Source of the DNA: Fibrobacter succinogenes
Lineage (GTDB): Bacteria > Fibrobacterota > Fibrobacteria > Fibrobacterales > Fibrobacteraceae
Length of the DNA stretch: 39,400 nucleotides
Direction of reading: 5' to 3'
Assembly: GCA_902767785.1 (NCBI GenBank)
Contig: CACXIR010000033.1
Span: 1 to 39,400, forward strand
Each line of letters opens with the position of its first letter. The stretch's first letter is position 1. The notes beneath the pieces were generated by a model. It did no database searches. It saw only the letters and a list, made by a program, of their open reading frames with translations, and had not been told where the DNA came from. A program made the translations under genes and the position numbers. This document shows positions 1-8,119 of this stretch, one piece after another.

Positions 1-2
1 CT

Positions 3-626
3 GGTTCCTTGAATCGTGTTCAGTTGTCTGCGGTCCGCGAAAAATTGGATTCCTTGATGGCAGGGCCAGGAGTGTTCTTTTTCTTGAATCTGGAAAATGT
101 CCATTTTTCTGTGGACGACTACCTGGAAATGTTCTTAGACCTGTTGAACCGGGTTAAGGAGCGGAATTCCACCATGGTTCTGATTTTCCGTAACGAAGAA
201 CAGCTGGAATACTTTTACAGGTACCGCAACATTTTCGAGATATACGATAGCCGCGAATCTTACAAGAATTCCGGGCTTTCTAAGCAGTTGAAGCAAGTGG
301 GTGTCTATTATGGAAAAAAGACAGGCTTGCGGTTAAGCCCCAGCGTTGCAATTGCTGCCGCTGTTCTGATAACGGGCTGGATTGTTACTTTGTTCTTGAT
401 AATTGCCGCCCAGGGAAAAGATATTGCTGACAAGCAGGCTCAAATCATGGTACTCCAGGGACAGCGGGAACGCTACATCCAGGAAATAGATAAGCTGGAA
501 TCCTCTATTGGCCCCTTAAAGAAGCTAGGCGTAGTTGAAGATACGGCAAGGTTGAATTCTTTTGGTGCGATTCGGGATTGGGTGAGTTATCTGAAACACT
601 TGGAGAATACGCGACGTGAAGAATAG
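3..626 (+). CDS. STAS-like membrane protein, 5' end outside window
   Basis: The frame is open from the window edge, so the N-terminus is probably missing; the first in-window start is TTG at 9. Counting from that TTG, residues about 1-82 alternate short hydrophobic strands and helices in the pattern of a STAS domain (LNLENVHF, then a helix, then TMVLIF). Residues 111-135 form one clear membrane helix, and 136-170 look like a charged coiled coil. The STAS match is by eye and moderate. STAS domains usually bind partner proteins or regulate transporters; MlaB is one example, and mlaC lies three genes downstream, but a link is inference. The stop overlaps the next gene by 11 bases, so the two are probably cotranscribed. 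Confidence 0.6.
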   Translation, partial: GSLNRVQLSAVREKLDSLMAGPGVFFFLNLENVHFSVDDYLEMFLDLLNRVKERNSTMVLIFRNEEQLEYFYRYRNIFEIYDSRESYKNSGLSKQLKQVGVYYGKKTGLRLSPSVAIAAAVLITGWIVTLFLIIAAQGKDIADKQAQIMVLQGQRERYIQEIDKLESSIGPLKKLGVVEDTARLNSFGAIRDWVSYLKHLENTRREE

Positions 627-1302
627 TCTGCGGCTTTCTACGCCCATGTCCGTGTTCATTTTTGCGCTGATTACGGCAGTCCTTTTTTCTTTTGTCGTGT
701 TTTGGGGATTGCAAAGAAAGGAATTGGAACAACTTTCAAAAGAAGAACTCGCCCTAAGTTTGGACGTAGAACAACTAGGCGTTATTGGCAACTGGACCCT
801 GGAATACGTAAAGATAGACAAGGCGGTAGACTTCCTTTCGGAAAAGAAGTTGTCGAAGGACGCCCGCCGCCGCTTAACGGAACAACTTTGGCAAATTTCC
901 CATACCTATTCCATAGACCCCCTGATGATTTTGGCGGTCGTGGCGCAAGAAAGCCATGGCAACCCCAATGCCCGAGGCCGCATGCAATCTGGCGCTTATT
1001 CGGGTGCGCTGGGCCTTATGCAGATCAAGTTGGAAACGGCAAAGAAAATGGCCTGGCGTTTTGGACTCCGTGTGGAATCCGAAGAGGATTTGTTCAAGCC
1101 GGAAGTGAACGTGACGGTGGGTACGGCCTACCTGATAAGGCTTATTGGCAAGTATGGTTCCTGGAAAGAGGCCCTGGTCGCATACAACTTGGGGCATTCT
1201 GCCGTTGACCGCATGCTGGAACGGGGGCAGCCTTTGCCCTTGCGTTATTACGAGCGTGTTATTTCAAAATACCAGGTGCTGGTAAACCGCTCTTTTTTAT
1301 AA
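616..1302 (+). CDS. Membrane-anchored lytic transglycosylase (SLT domain)
   Basis: Predicted to cleave the MurNAc-GlcNAc bond of peptidoglycan in the periplasm, forming 1,6-anhydro ends. A signal-anchor helix lies at residues 12-31. The SLT/goose-lysozyme-like domain covers about 95-225. Visible motifs are QESHGNP with the likely catalytic Glu112, GLMQ at 133-136 and AYN at 189-191, in the usual order for family 1 transglycosylases. The start is GTG at 616, overlapping the upstream gene by 11 bases; ATG at 646 is an alternative that keeps the membrane helix. Ten bases separate it from the TolC-type gene, so it may open the wall for an envelope-spanning export complex, which is inference. Confidence 0.88.
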   Translation: MKNSLRLSTPMSVFIFALITAVLFSFVVFWGLQRKELEQLSKEELALSLDVEQLGVIGNWTLEYVKIDKAVDFLSEKKLSKDARRRLTEQLWQISHTYSIDPLMILAVVAQESHGNPNARGRMQSGAYSGALGLMQIKLETAKKMAWRFGLRVESEEDLFKPEVNVTVGTAYLIRLIGKYGSWKEALVAYNLGHSAVDRMLERGQPLPLRYYERVISKYQVLVNRSFL

Positions 1303-1312
1303 ATTTAAGTTG

Positions 1313-2668
1313 ATGAAACCGTTTTTGCTTTTCATGGTTTGCGCAGGGCTGGCCGTAGCTGGAGAAATCCGCTACGATTGCTTGCGTTTTGTGGAAGCAG
1401 CCCTGGCTAGTGACCCTACTATTGCAGAAGCCAGGTACGGAACGGTAGAAAAAAGGGAAAAGATAGAGGCCTTGAAGGCCGATGTCATTTTGCCTACTTT
1501 GAACGTGGCCATGATGGTGGGACCCGCTCCCGGCCTTAAGGAGTCTGTGGACAGCTGGGGCGATACGGTGGACGTGTACGACTTTTCCAGGATGGGCCCG
1601 TTTTGGGGCGTGCAGGCTAAATTTGTGCAGCCATTGAATCTGGGCCAGTACCGTACCGGAAAGAGGGCCTTGGAAGCGGATTTGCAGCAGAAGACCTTTT
1701 CTATCGAAAATCAGCTTTTGCGGAAAGAGGTGGAACTGCAGACTTACTACTACAATTACTTGCTGGCACTGGAAATGAAGCGCTTGGCAGAAGATGCGAA
1801 GCGGCAGGTAGACAAGGCATATGACCAAATGGAAGAGGCCTTGGATGACGACGACCCCAATGTGACGCAGATGGACTTTTTGAATCTGAAGGCGAAAATG
1901 CATACGGTGAAGGAGGGGGTTACCGAGGCGGACCTGGGAATGAAACGGGTACTCTTGGCCATTCGCTTTTCATTGAATTTGCAGGAGGGAGATGTCTTTG
2001 TTTCTGAAGATACGGTCCTTGCCCCCCGCACGGAAAAGCTGCCGCCTTTAGACGAAATACGCCTTATGACCTTGCAGAGCAACCCCGAATTGAAGCAGCT
2101 TTCGGCAGGATTGATTGCCAAGCGGAACAAGATGGACTTGGCAGAGGCGAAGCTTGCTCCGGAGTTCTTTGTAATGGGCGAGTTCGAGTACGTGAAGAGC
2201 TGGGCTGGCAACCGCAGCGTTTTGCAGAAGAACGCCTTTGCCGAAGATGCTGTGAACAAGCTTTCTGGCGTTATTGGCATTGGACTCCGTTACCGCTTGA
2301 ATTTCTGGAAGTACTGGTCTGATTTCCGTTCGGCAAGAATAGAGTACCGTGGCTTGAAAATGAAAGAGGCCTATGCGGCGGAGGGCCTGATGGCCAAAGC
2401 AGAGGAGCAGTATTACCAGGTGGTGGCCGCCCGCGAAAAGATGGATGCACTCAAGGAAAGCCTAAAAGCCTCGGAAGCGATTCTGAAGGGGGCGGCCATG
2501 CAGTATGACCTGGACAAGTCCAAGACGGGGGAATTGGTTTCTGCCTACACTCAGAACGTGAACCTGCAAAAGGATTATCTGTTTGCCGTTTGCAAGTACA
2601 ATGTGGAATTCGCAGAACTTATTGCCCGGATGGGTTGGACCCTGAAGGACTACCGAAGCAGGTATTAA
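1313..2668 (+). CDS. TolC-family outer-membrane efflux protein
   Basis: Predicted outer-membrane channel of a tripartite export system. ATG 1313 gives an N-terminal signal peptide (MKPFLLFMVCAGLAVAG). The remainder is mostly long amphipathic helix with the duplicated TolC pattern: two helical halves of roughly 200 residues, with proline-rich and beta segments between. Length (451 residues) is normal for the family. A TTG at 1310 is also in frame but less likely. A TAAATTTA box ends five bases before the ATG. The next gene is MlaC, so the substrate may be lipid rather than drug; no inner-membrane pump or adaptor is visible here and these may lie upstream of the window. Confidence 0.82.
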   Translation: MKPFLLFMVCAGLAVAGEIRYDCLRFVEAALASDPTIAEARYGTVEKREKIEALKADVILPTLNVAMMVGPAPGLKESVDSWGDTVDVYDFSRMGPFWGVQAKFVQPLNLGQYRTGKRALEADLQQKTFSIENQLLRKEVELQTYYYNYLLALEMKRLAEDAKRQVDKAYDQMEEALDDDDPNVTQMDFLNLKAKMHTVKEGVTEADLGMKRVLLAIRFSLNLQEGDVFVSEDTVLAPRTEKLPPLDEIRLMTLQSNPELKQLSAGLIAKRNKMDLAEAKLAPEFFVMGEFEYVKSWAGNRSVLQKNAFAEDAVNKLSGVIGIGLRYRLNFWKYWSDFRSARIEYRGLKMKEAYAAEGLMAKAEEQYYQVVAAREKMDALKESLKASEAILKGAAMQYDLDKSKTGELVSAYTQNVNLQKDYLFAVCKYNVEFAELIARMGWTLKDYRSRY

Positions 2669-2682
2669 AAGGAGAGAAAAAG

Positions 2683-3261
2683 ATGATGAGGAAACTGTTT
2701 GTTCTGGTGGCTTGCCTTTCATTGCTTGCCTTTGCTGCCGAGGACCCTGTGGCGGCTATCAAAAAGAAGGATGCAGAGCTGCAGACCCTGGTGAAAAAGA
2801 GCAGTCACTCCGCAAAGGAAAAGGAGCGGATCAAGGCGCTTCTGGGCGACAGCTTTGATTTTGGACTCCTGGCCAAGAAGAGCCTTTCGACAAAGGACTG
2901 GGATGCCCAGGATGCGGCTTCCCAGGAAAAGTTCGTTACGGAATTCCAGCGCATGGTCCGCAATTCCAGCGCAAAGCGCTTGGAACTATACAAGGCGGAT
3001 TCCACAATCTATGAACCCGCCAAGATGAAGAAGGATAACGAAGCCCGCGTGGTGGCTCACCTGTGGAACCAGGGCAAGGAAACGGTTCTGGAATACAAGA
3101 TGAGCCTGGTAGATGGCAAGTGGATGGCCTGGGACTTGGTTATCGACGACCTTTCTACGGCAAGGAATTACAAGGACCAGTTTTCGCAAATCCTGAAGAC
3201 CAAGTCCTTTGCGGACCTTATTGACATCATCAGCAAGAAGGCTGACGAAGCGGACAAGTAA
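2683..3261 (+). CDS. mlaC: MlaC/Ttg2D-type periplasmic phospholipid-binding protein
   Basis: MlaC proteins shuttle phospholipids between inner- and outer-membrane Mla complexes. ATG 2683 is preceded by AGGAG eight bases upstream and gives a signal peptide ending near FAAEDP. The family signature is clear: FDFGLLAKKSL after the first helices, then QEKFVTEFQRM, an antiparallel sheet with VLEYKMSL and KWMAWDLVIDD, then NYKDQFSQIL and a C-terminal helix. At 192 residues the length fits. No mlaD, mlaE or mlaF lies nearby. The partner here appears to be the TolC-type protein upstream, an arrangement seen in some non-proteobacterial lipid exporters. Its stop shares one base with the next start. Confidence 0.85.
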   Translation: MMRKLFVLVACLSLLAFAAEDPVAAIKKKDAELQTLVKKSSHSAKEKERIKALLGDSFDFGLLAKKSLSTKDWDAQDAASQEKFVTEFQRMVRNSSAKRLELYKADSTIYEPAKMKKDNEARVVAHLWNQGKETVLEYKMSLVDGKWMAWDLVIDDLSTARNYKDQFSQILKTKSFADLIDIISKKADEADK

Positions 3262-4196
3262 TGGGAACCTTTACCCTGGTTCTGATTGTTGTTCTTGTTT
3301 TTTTAGCAATCGCATTGCTGTTTCCCTTTGTTTTTTGGGTGGAATTCCACGCTAACAAAACTGGCGCGGAGGTAAAGCTATTCTTGTTTAAGCGCCTGCT
3401 CTGGACTTATGAAAAGGTCTGGAAGGAAGATTCCGCCGAAGACTTGCCGGTGGATGAAGAGATAAAGGCTGCGGATGAAAAGGCTGAGACTGCGGAAAAA
3501 GAAGTGGAGAAACCGGTAGTTGCGGAATCGCCAAAACCTGCGGTAGAACCCAAAGCGAAGCCCGTGTCTAAGCCTAAAGAAAAACCTGTACAGGAAGAAC
3601 CTAGGGCTGCGTCACTGAACGAACAAAAAAACGAACCGGAGGCCGCACCGCAAGTAGAGCCTAAGGGCGAATCTAAAGAAGAGTCAAAGGTCGCTCCTGA
3701 AAGTACGCCTAGGGATGTTCCCGAAGAAACGCCCGAAGAAGAGAAGAAAAGCCTGACGGAACGGGAGTTTTGGACCTTGCTCTTGACTCCCGATTTTGAC
3801 GAGCGGGGGCTGGGTTATGCAAAGAAAATTCTGGGCTGCTTCATGAAGGTGTTCTGCGTGCGTTTTGTGGACTGCTATGTAGAAGGAATTCGCATGGACT
3901 ACGAGTCCATGGGCTATGGCGCAGCCGTGAACGCAATGATGAAGGGATACCCGTTCCTGAAGGATTGGGACGTCCGGATGGACTGGACTCATGACCATGA
4001 TTTGCAGGCGGCAGGGAAGATCCGTGCTGACCTGAACCTGTGCAGGACTTTTGCTTTCCTGTTTGTGAGTTCCGTACGCATAGGCGTCATGGCTTTGATA
4101 TTCTGGCGACGCCGTGCTGCAGTACTCAAAACGGGGCAATTGCCAGAATTGGGCTACGTCCGCAAAAAAATACTGGATTGGCTTGTGGAGGAATGA
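3261..4196 (+). CDS. Membrane protein with charged linker, DUF2953-like
   Basis: Function unknown. Residues 5-27 are a membrane helix followed by WVEFHANKTGAEVKLFLFK, which resembles the N-terminus of DUF2953 proteins. Residues about 60-165 are a low-complexity linker of Glu, Lys, Pro and Ala, likely disordered. The C-terminal 145 residues are folded, with a Cys-containing helix (GCFMKVFCVRFVDC) and a second hydrophobic segment near 265-283. The DUF2953 assignment is tentative and rests on the N-terminus and general layout. The ATG overlaps the mlaC stop by one base and the end overlaps the next gene, so translation is probably coupled through this operon. Confidence 0.72.
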   Translation: MGTFTLVLIVVLVFLAIALLFPFVFWVEFHANKTGAEVKLFLFKRLLWTYEKVWKEDSAEDLPVDEEIKAADEKAETAEKEVEKPVVAESPKPAVEPKAKPVSKPKEKPVQEEPRAASLNEQKNEPEAAPQVEPKGESKEESKVAPESTPRDVPEETPEEEKKSLTEREFWTLLLTPDFDERGLGYAKKILGCFMKVFCVRFVDCYVEGIRMDYESMGYGAAVNAMMKGYPFLKDWDVRMDWTHDHDLQAAGKIRADLNLCRTFAFLFVSSVRIGVMALIFWRRRAAVLKTGQLPELGYVRKKILDWLVEE

Positions 4197-4900
4197 TGCC
4201 TGCTTTGACCGTCGAACGTTTGCTAGCCTCCATCGGCTTCGGAAGCCGCAAGGAATCAAGGGCCTTGGTCCGCATGGGCTTGGTGGAATTGCAGGGTCGT
4301 TTGGTGGAGGACCCCTTCGAGGAACTTCCAGCACGGCCGGAATTCATTACGGTGAACGGGGAGGAAATCCCCACGGTGGAAAAGCTCTACGTTATGCTTT
4401 ACAAGCCTGTGGACGTGGAATGCAGCCACAATGCTCGAGACCACCGCTCGGTCTTTGAACTGGTTCCTGACCGCTTTACCGCCATGGGCATCCAGACGGT
4501 GGGTCGCTTGGATGCCGATTCTACGGGCCTGTTGCTGATGTCCAACCAGGGGGACTTTATCCACAAGGTGGAAAGCCCCAAGAAGGGCCTTCTGAAAAAA
4601 TACAAGGTGACCCTTGCCCGGCCCTTTACCGAAGAGCAGCGGGCAGAACTGCTGTCGGGAGTGATGCTGAAGGATGAGCGTCGTCCGGTAGACGCCAAGG
4701 AGATTGTTGCTGACGAAGGTTCGGTGACCATTTCCATAGGGGAGGGCCTGTACCATCAGGTCCGCCGCATGTTTGCCGCCGTAGGGAACCACGTGGAGAC
4801 TCTGGAGCGGGAATCCATAGGACCTGTGGTGCTGGACCGGAGCTTGGGCCTTGGGGGCTGGCGCTTCTTGACTGAGGATGAAATAAAGGCCCTCTCCTAG
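4196..4900 (+). CDS. 16S/23S rRNA pseudouridine synthase, RsuA/RluB family
   Basis: Converts specific uridines of ribosomal RNA to pseudouridine. An S4-like RNA-binding domain covers about residues 4-60 (ERLLASIGFGSRKESRALV, then VNGEE). The catalytic domain has the family motif GRLDADSTGLLL with catalytic Asp106, then a KKYKV strand and HQVRRMFAAVG near the C-terminus, both typical of RsuA/RluB/RluE/RluF. Which rRNA position is modified cannot be told. ATG 4193 and ATG 4196 are adjacent; 4196 leaves better spacing from GGAGG at 4187-4191. It is the last gene of the operon and its stop codon lies inside a terminator hairpin. Confidence 0.9.
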   Translation: MPALTVERLLASIGFGSRKESRALVRMGLVELQGRLVEDPFEELPARPEFITVNGEEIPTVEKLYVMLYKPVDVECSHNARDHRSVFELVPDRFTAMGIQTVGRLDADSTGLLLMSNQGDFIHKVESPKKGLLKKYKVTLARPFTEEQRAELLSGVMLKDERRPVDAKEIVADEGSVTISIGEGLYHQVRRMFAAVGNHVETLERESIGPVVLDRSLGLGGWRFLTEDEIKALS

Positions 4901-4925
4901 GAGAAGGCCTGCTTTTGCTTTTATT
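4888..4925. terminator. Bidirectional intrinsic terminator
   Basis: GGCC and TCTCC at 4888-4897 pair with GGAGA and GGCC at 4900-4909, with one internal C/A mismatch. A-rich sequence lies on the left and T-rich sequence on the right. It sits between convergent genes (pseudouridine synthase and HU) and can serve both; the stop codon of the left gene is in the loop. Confidence 0.7.
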
Positions 4926-4938
4926 TTGTGCTTCGGTA

Positions 4939-5298
4939 TTAGGCTTCCGGAGAACCCGCCACAGATTCCGTCTGTGCTTCGGGAAGGCTTTCCGCTTCAG
5001 TAGCAATGGCTTCCAGGGTGTTGATCCTGTCCTTGATGTCGTTGCTGAACTTGAAGGTGGGCACCAGGCGTTCTTCGATGAGGACGGTCTCGCCGGTGCG
5101 GGGGTTGCGGGCGGGCCTGGCCTTGCGGGGTTTGCAGGCGAAGGTCCCAAAACCGCGAATTTCGATGGTGTTGCCGTCGATGAGCCTTTCCCCGACCAAG
5201 TCCAGGAACTGTTCCACGACGACTTTGATGTCGTTACGCGCAAGCCCGGTGGACTTGGCGATATCTTGAATAAGAGATTGTTTTGTTACGTTAGGCAC
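4939..5298 (-). CDS. HU/IHF-family DNA-binding protein
   Basis: Small nucleoid protein that binds and bends DNA as a dimer. The fold is unmistakable: two N-terminal helices (KQSLIQDIAKSTGLARNDI), the strand motif IEIRGFGTFACK, and the DNA-binding arm RKARPARNPRTGE, with Pro at its tip. The body is about 92 residues, as in HU/IHF, followed by an extra acidic, Ala/Glu/Ser-rich tail of about 27 residues that is unusual for the family. The start is GTG 5298. A TATATTTA box ends four bases upstream and there is no Shine-Dalgarno, so the transcript may be leaderless. HU and IHF subfamilies cannot be separated with confidence. Confidence 0.93.
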   Translation of the reverse strand: MPNVTKQSLIQDIAKSTGLARNDIKVVVEQFLDLVGERLIDGNTIEIRGFGTFACKPRKARPARNPRTGETVLIEERLVPTFKFSNDIKDRINTLEAIATEAESLPEAQTESVAGSPEA

Positions 5299-5302
5299 GA
5301 CT

Positions 5303-5310
5303 TAAATATA
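5303..5310 (-). promoter_or_regulatory. Promoter -7 box, TATATTTA, for the HU gene
   Basis: Near match to the Bacteroidota-type TAnnTTTG element, four bases before the GTG start at 5298. It supports a leaderless GTG start; the last base deviates (A rather than G). Confidence 0.45.
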
Positions 5311-5472
5311 GGATTAACAACGAATTAGCGTATAGGTCAAAGCAAAATTAAATATTTTTTTCGGGTTCTCGTTGCGGACATTTTGTGGATAAATGTGGTA
5401 AGAATGTTGAAAACTGTTGAAACTGCCGGCAAGGGCGAAAAATCCTTGAAAACATCGTTCCGTTTGCGAGAT

Positions 5473-6558
5473 ATGGAAGTGTTTCCCAACACCATTCTTA
5501 GCCCCATGGACGGGGTGACGGACGCCCCTTTCCGCAGGCTCTGCCGCGTTTTGTCGGGAAACCGCATGGGGCTTTTGGTATCGGAGTTCGTGCCTACCGA
5601 CGGCGATGCGGTTTTTTGCCTGGATGGTCACAAGCAGTTGAAGTTTTTCCCGGAAGAGCGACCTTTTGGCGTTCAGATTTTTGGGCGGTTCCCGGACAAG
5701 ATGGCGGTGGCGGCCCAAAAGATTGCAGAGGCCTTAAGGCCCGACTTTATAGAGGTGAATGCCGGCTGCCCCGCCCCGAAGGTGGCGGGGAAGGGGAGCG
5801 GATCTGGCCTGCTTCGGGACTTGCCTCGCCTGCAAGAGATTCTGCACGAGGTCCGCGGGACCCTGGATTCCTGCTCCGTGAACTTGCCCCTGACGCTCAA
5901 GTGCCGCATTGGCTGGGACAGTGACAGCATCAACGTGATGGAAACCCTACGGATTGCCGAGGGCGAAGGCGTGGAGATGCTGACTGTGCATGGCCGTACC
6001 CGTTTGCAAGGGTACAACGGCCTTGCCGATTGGGACTGGATCGGCAAGGTCGTGGCCGCGGCCAAAATACCCGTAATCGGGAACGGCGACGTGAACAGCG
6101 TGGAGGTTGCACGTGAGCGGATTGAAACCTATGGCGTGGCTGGCGTGTCCATTGGCCGCGGCGCCATGCACAACCCGTGGATCTTCGGGCAGATCGCGGA
6201 CGCCTGGGAAGGGAAGCCCGCCCATGAAATTACCGCAGTGGAGGCCCTGGATGTGTTCCCGTTGTACTACAAGTTTAAGTTGGAAGATGGTTCCACGGAA
6301 CTGGGTGCATTGGGAAGGCTCAAGCAGTTGGCCGCAAGGCTGTGCAAGGGTTTTTGTTTAGACGGTTCTGATGATGCCGCCATGCAGGTGCGGCAGGCAT
6401 TGCTCACGGCACAGACCGCCGGTGAATTCTTTGACCGCTTGCAAACGCTCCGTGAAGGAGTGGCCCGTGACATGCACTACGACCCGGGCCGCCTTGTGAA
6501 TTTGAATGGAGCGAAGGAAACAGAGCTTCGGTTCGGCGATCAGTTTTTAGGTCGCTAA
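5473..6558 (+). CDS. dus: tRNA-dihydrouridine synthase (Dus family)
   Basis: FMN enzyme that reduces uridine to dihydrouridine in the D-loop region of tRNA. The TIM barrel starts with TILSPMDGVTDAPFR. The active-site motif NAGCPAPKV carries the catalytic Cys. TVHGRTRLQGYNG, PVIGNGDV and GVSIGRGAMHNPW are the usual FMN and substrate motifs. ATG 5473 (MEVFPNTI) places the barrel close to the N-terminus as in other Dus proteins; in-frame ATGs at 5383 and 5404 would add a poorly conserved leader and have no good ribosome site. The DusA/B/C class was not resolved. It converges on the radical SAM gene with four bases between stops. Confidence 0.92.
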   Translation: MEVFPNTILSPMDGVTDAPFRRLCRVLSGNRMGLLVSEFVPTDGDAVFCLDGHKQLKFFPEERPFGVQIFGRFPDKMAVAAQKIAEALRPDFIEVNAGCPAPKVAGKGSGSGLLRDLPRLQEILHEVRGTLDSCSVNLPLTLKCRIGWDSDSINVMETLRIAEGEGVEMLTVHGRTRLQGYNGLADWDWIGKVVAAAKIPVIGNGDVNSVEVARERIETYGVAGVSIGRGAMHNPWIFGQIADAWEGKPAHEITAVEALDVFPLYYKFKLEDGSTELGALGRLKQLAARLCKGFCLDGSDDAAMQVRQALLTAQTAGEFFDRLQTLREGVARDMHYDPGRLVNLNGAKETELRFGDQFLGR

Positions 6559-6562
6559 AAAA

Positions 6563-8068
6563 CTATCCCTTTATTGTCGGGGCTTGTCTTGCCACAGGAG
6601 CAAGCTCTCCGTGCTTGCGGAACAGGTGTTTTACCAAAGTCTTGAATCCGCGGAACACGCGGTAGCGTTCACGGGGATTCTTGATGGCCATGATTCCCTG
6701 GTGGAAAATGTAGCTGGGCCGCAAGTAGAATTCCCGGCGGGCCTTGTCGCAAAAGTCCACCAGCATCTGGCTGGTCAGTTCGCCTCGTTGGATGGTGGTG
6801 CGGTGGAATCCGTCTTTGTCCAGCCACTGTCCGTAATCCCTGGACTTTAGCGCGCCGCTCTCCAAAGCCTCCTTGTATGCCTCGGTACCGGGGTAAGCCA
6901 TGATGGGGTAGAACTGCGCCGTATTGGGGTTCAACTTCTTGGCGTAGTCAAGGGTCTGGCGCAGGGTCTCTGGAGTGTCGCCGGGGTTGCCAACCATAAA
7001 GCAGCCGTGGACCAGCAGGCCCGCCTTGCGGGCGTTCTTGGTGAATTCGATTGCCTTGTCGGTGTTCTTGACACCCTTGTGGATGCGTTCCAGGACCTCG
7101 GGACTTGCGCTTTCAAAGCCCACGCACATTTCGCGGCCGCCCGCCTTTTTCATGAGCTTGAGCAGGTCCAGCGGAACGTCGGCACGGGCGTTGCAGCTCC
7201 AGGTAATCTTGAGGCCCCGTTCCAGAATCAGATTGCAGATTTCACGCACGTGTTCGTGACTTGCAGTAAAGGTGTCATCTTCAAAGAACACTTCGCCCAG
7301 GTCCTCGAAGTTTTCCTTGATGTACTGCAGTTCGTCCACCACGTCTTTAGGCGTGCGGCGGCGGAACTTGTGGCCGTTCAGGGTTTGCGGAATCACGCAG
7401 TAGCTGCAACGGTTGGGGCACCCGCGTCCGCTTAGAATCACAATCAGCGGGTTCAGGTTGGCTCCGTAGAAATACTTTTTGTAGCAGGTGTACAGGTACT
7501 TGCGGTAGACCTTGGACACCCAGGGGATTTCGTCCAGATTCTCGATTTTTGGGCCTTCGGGCTGGAAGTCTACGGTGCCGTCGGCCTTGCGGAAGGCGAG
7601 GCCCGAAATGCTTGCAATATCCTTGATGTCTCCCCGCAGGAATCGCACCAGGTTCCTTGAGGTGTAGTCTGCCTCGCCGATAATTACGAAGTCTAGAGAA
7701 GGTTCCATCTCCATGGATTCCAGAGGTTCCGCCGTGGCGTGGGTCCCCATGATGGCCACCTTCGTGTCTGGCAAGGCCTCCTTGATGGAGTGGACGACCT
7801 TGAGGTCGTTCAGGATGCTGGGGGTGCTGGTGCTGCAAATGACAAGCTGAGGATTGAAAGCCTTCAGTCCGTTCAGGGTCTGGGGAAGGTCTAGATCCAT
7901 GGCGGGGCTGTCGATGAGCTGGATTTCGTTGTCGTCCGCCTCTACAGTGCCTGCGGCATAGCTTAAAAACATGGGCCAATAAAGGGTGCTGGACTTGGTG
8001 ACGCACGGACTACGGGATTCCCGGCTGAACATGGGAAAAAAGGGCGGATTTAAAAAACTGACGCGCAT
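6563..8068 (-). CDS. B12-binding-type radical SAM protein
   Basis: Residues about 1-150 resemble a cobalamin-binding Rossmann domain (NPPFFP near the start, ICSTSTPSI, IMGTHATAEP, VIIGEAD). The radical SAM core follows, with CPNRCSYC at about 217-224 binding the [4Fe-4S] cluster through Cys217, Cys221 and Cys224, then EVFFEDDTFT, WSCNARAD, CVGFESASPEVL and FMVGNPGDT. The organisation is that of the BchE/HpnJ-like class. HpnJ-like enzymes act on hopanoids and others on porphyrins or antibiotics; the substrate here is unknown. ATG 8068 (MRVSFLNPPF) is preferred over TTG 8080 because family members begin just before the NPP motif. It is divergent from the next gene across 51 bases. Confidence 0.85.
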   Translation of the reverse strand: MRVSFLNPPFFPMFSRESRSPCVTKSSTLYWPMFLSYAAGTVEADDNEIQLIDSPAMDLDLPQTLNGLKAFNPQLVICSTSTPSILNDLKVVHSIKEALPDTKVAIMGTHATAEPLESMEMEPSLDFVIIGEADYTSRNLVRFLRGDIKDIASISGLAFRKADGTVDFQPEGPKIENLDEIPWVSKVYRKYLYTCYKKYFYGANLNPLIVILSGRGCPNRCSYCVIPQTLNGHKFRRRTPKDVVDELQYIKENFEDLGEVFFEDDTFTASHEHVREICNLILERGLKITWSCNARADVPLDLLKLMKKAGGREMCVGFESASPEVLERIHKGVKNTDKAIEFTKNARKAGLLVHGCFMVGNPGDTPETLRQTLDYAKKLNPNTAQFYPIMAYPGTEAYKEALESGALKSRDYGQWLDKDGFHRTTIQRGELTSQMLVDFCDKARREFYLRPSYIFHQGIMAIKNPRERYRVFRGFKTLVKHLFRKHGELAPVARQAPTIKG

Positions 8069-8105
8069 AAGCCCCCACAAAATACATAATCATGGCTGAT
8101 AAAGC

Positions 8106-8113
8106 TACATTTG
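8106..8113 (+). promoter_or_regulatory. Promoter -7 box, TACATTTG
   Basis: Exact TANATTTG, six bases before ATG 8120, with no Shine-Dalgarno between. It supports ATG 8120 over the TTG at 8111, which lies inside the box. Confidence 0.55.
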
Positions 8114-8119
8114 AATTTA

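Noticed and set aside
5312-5340. Sigma70-like -35/-10 (TTGACC and TTAATC) upstream of the HU gene
   Set aside because: The -10 match is poor, and the TATATTTA box next to the start fits the pattern seen at other genes better.
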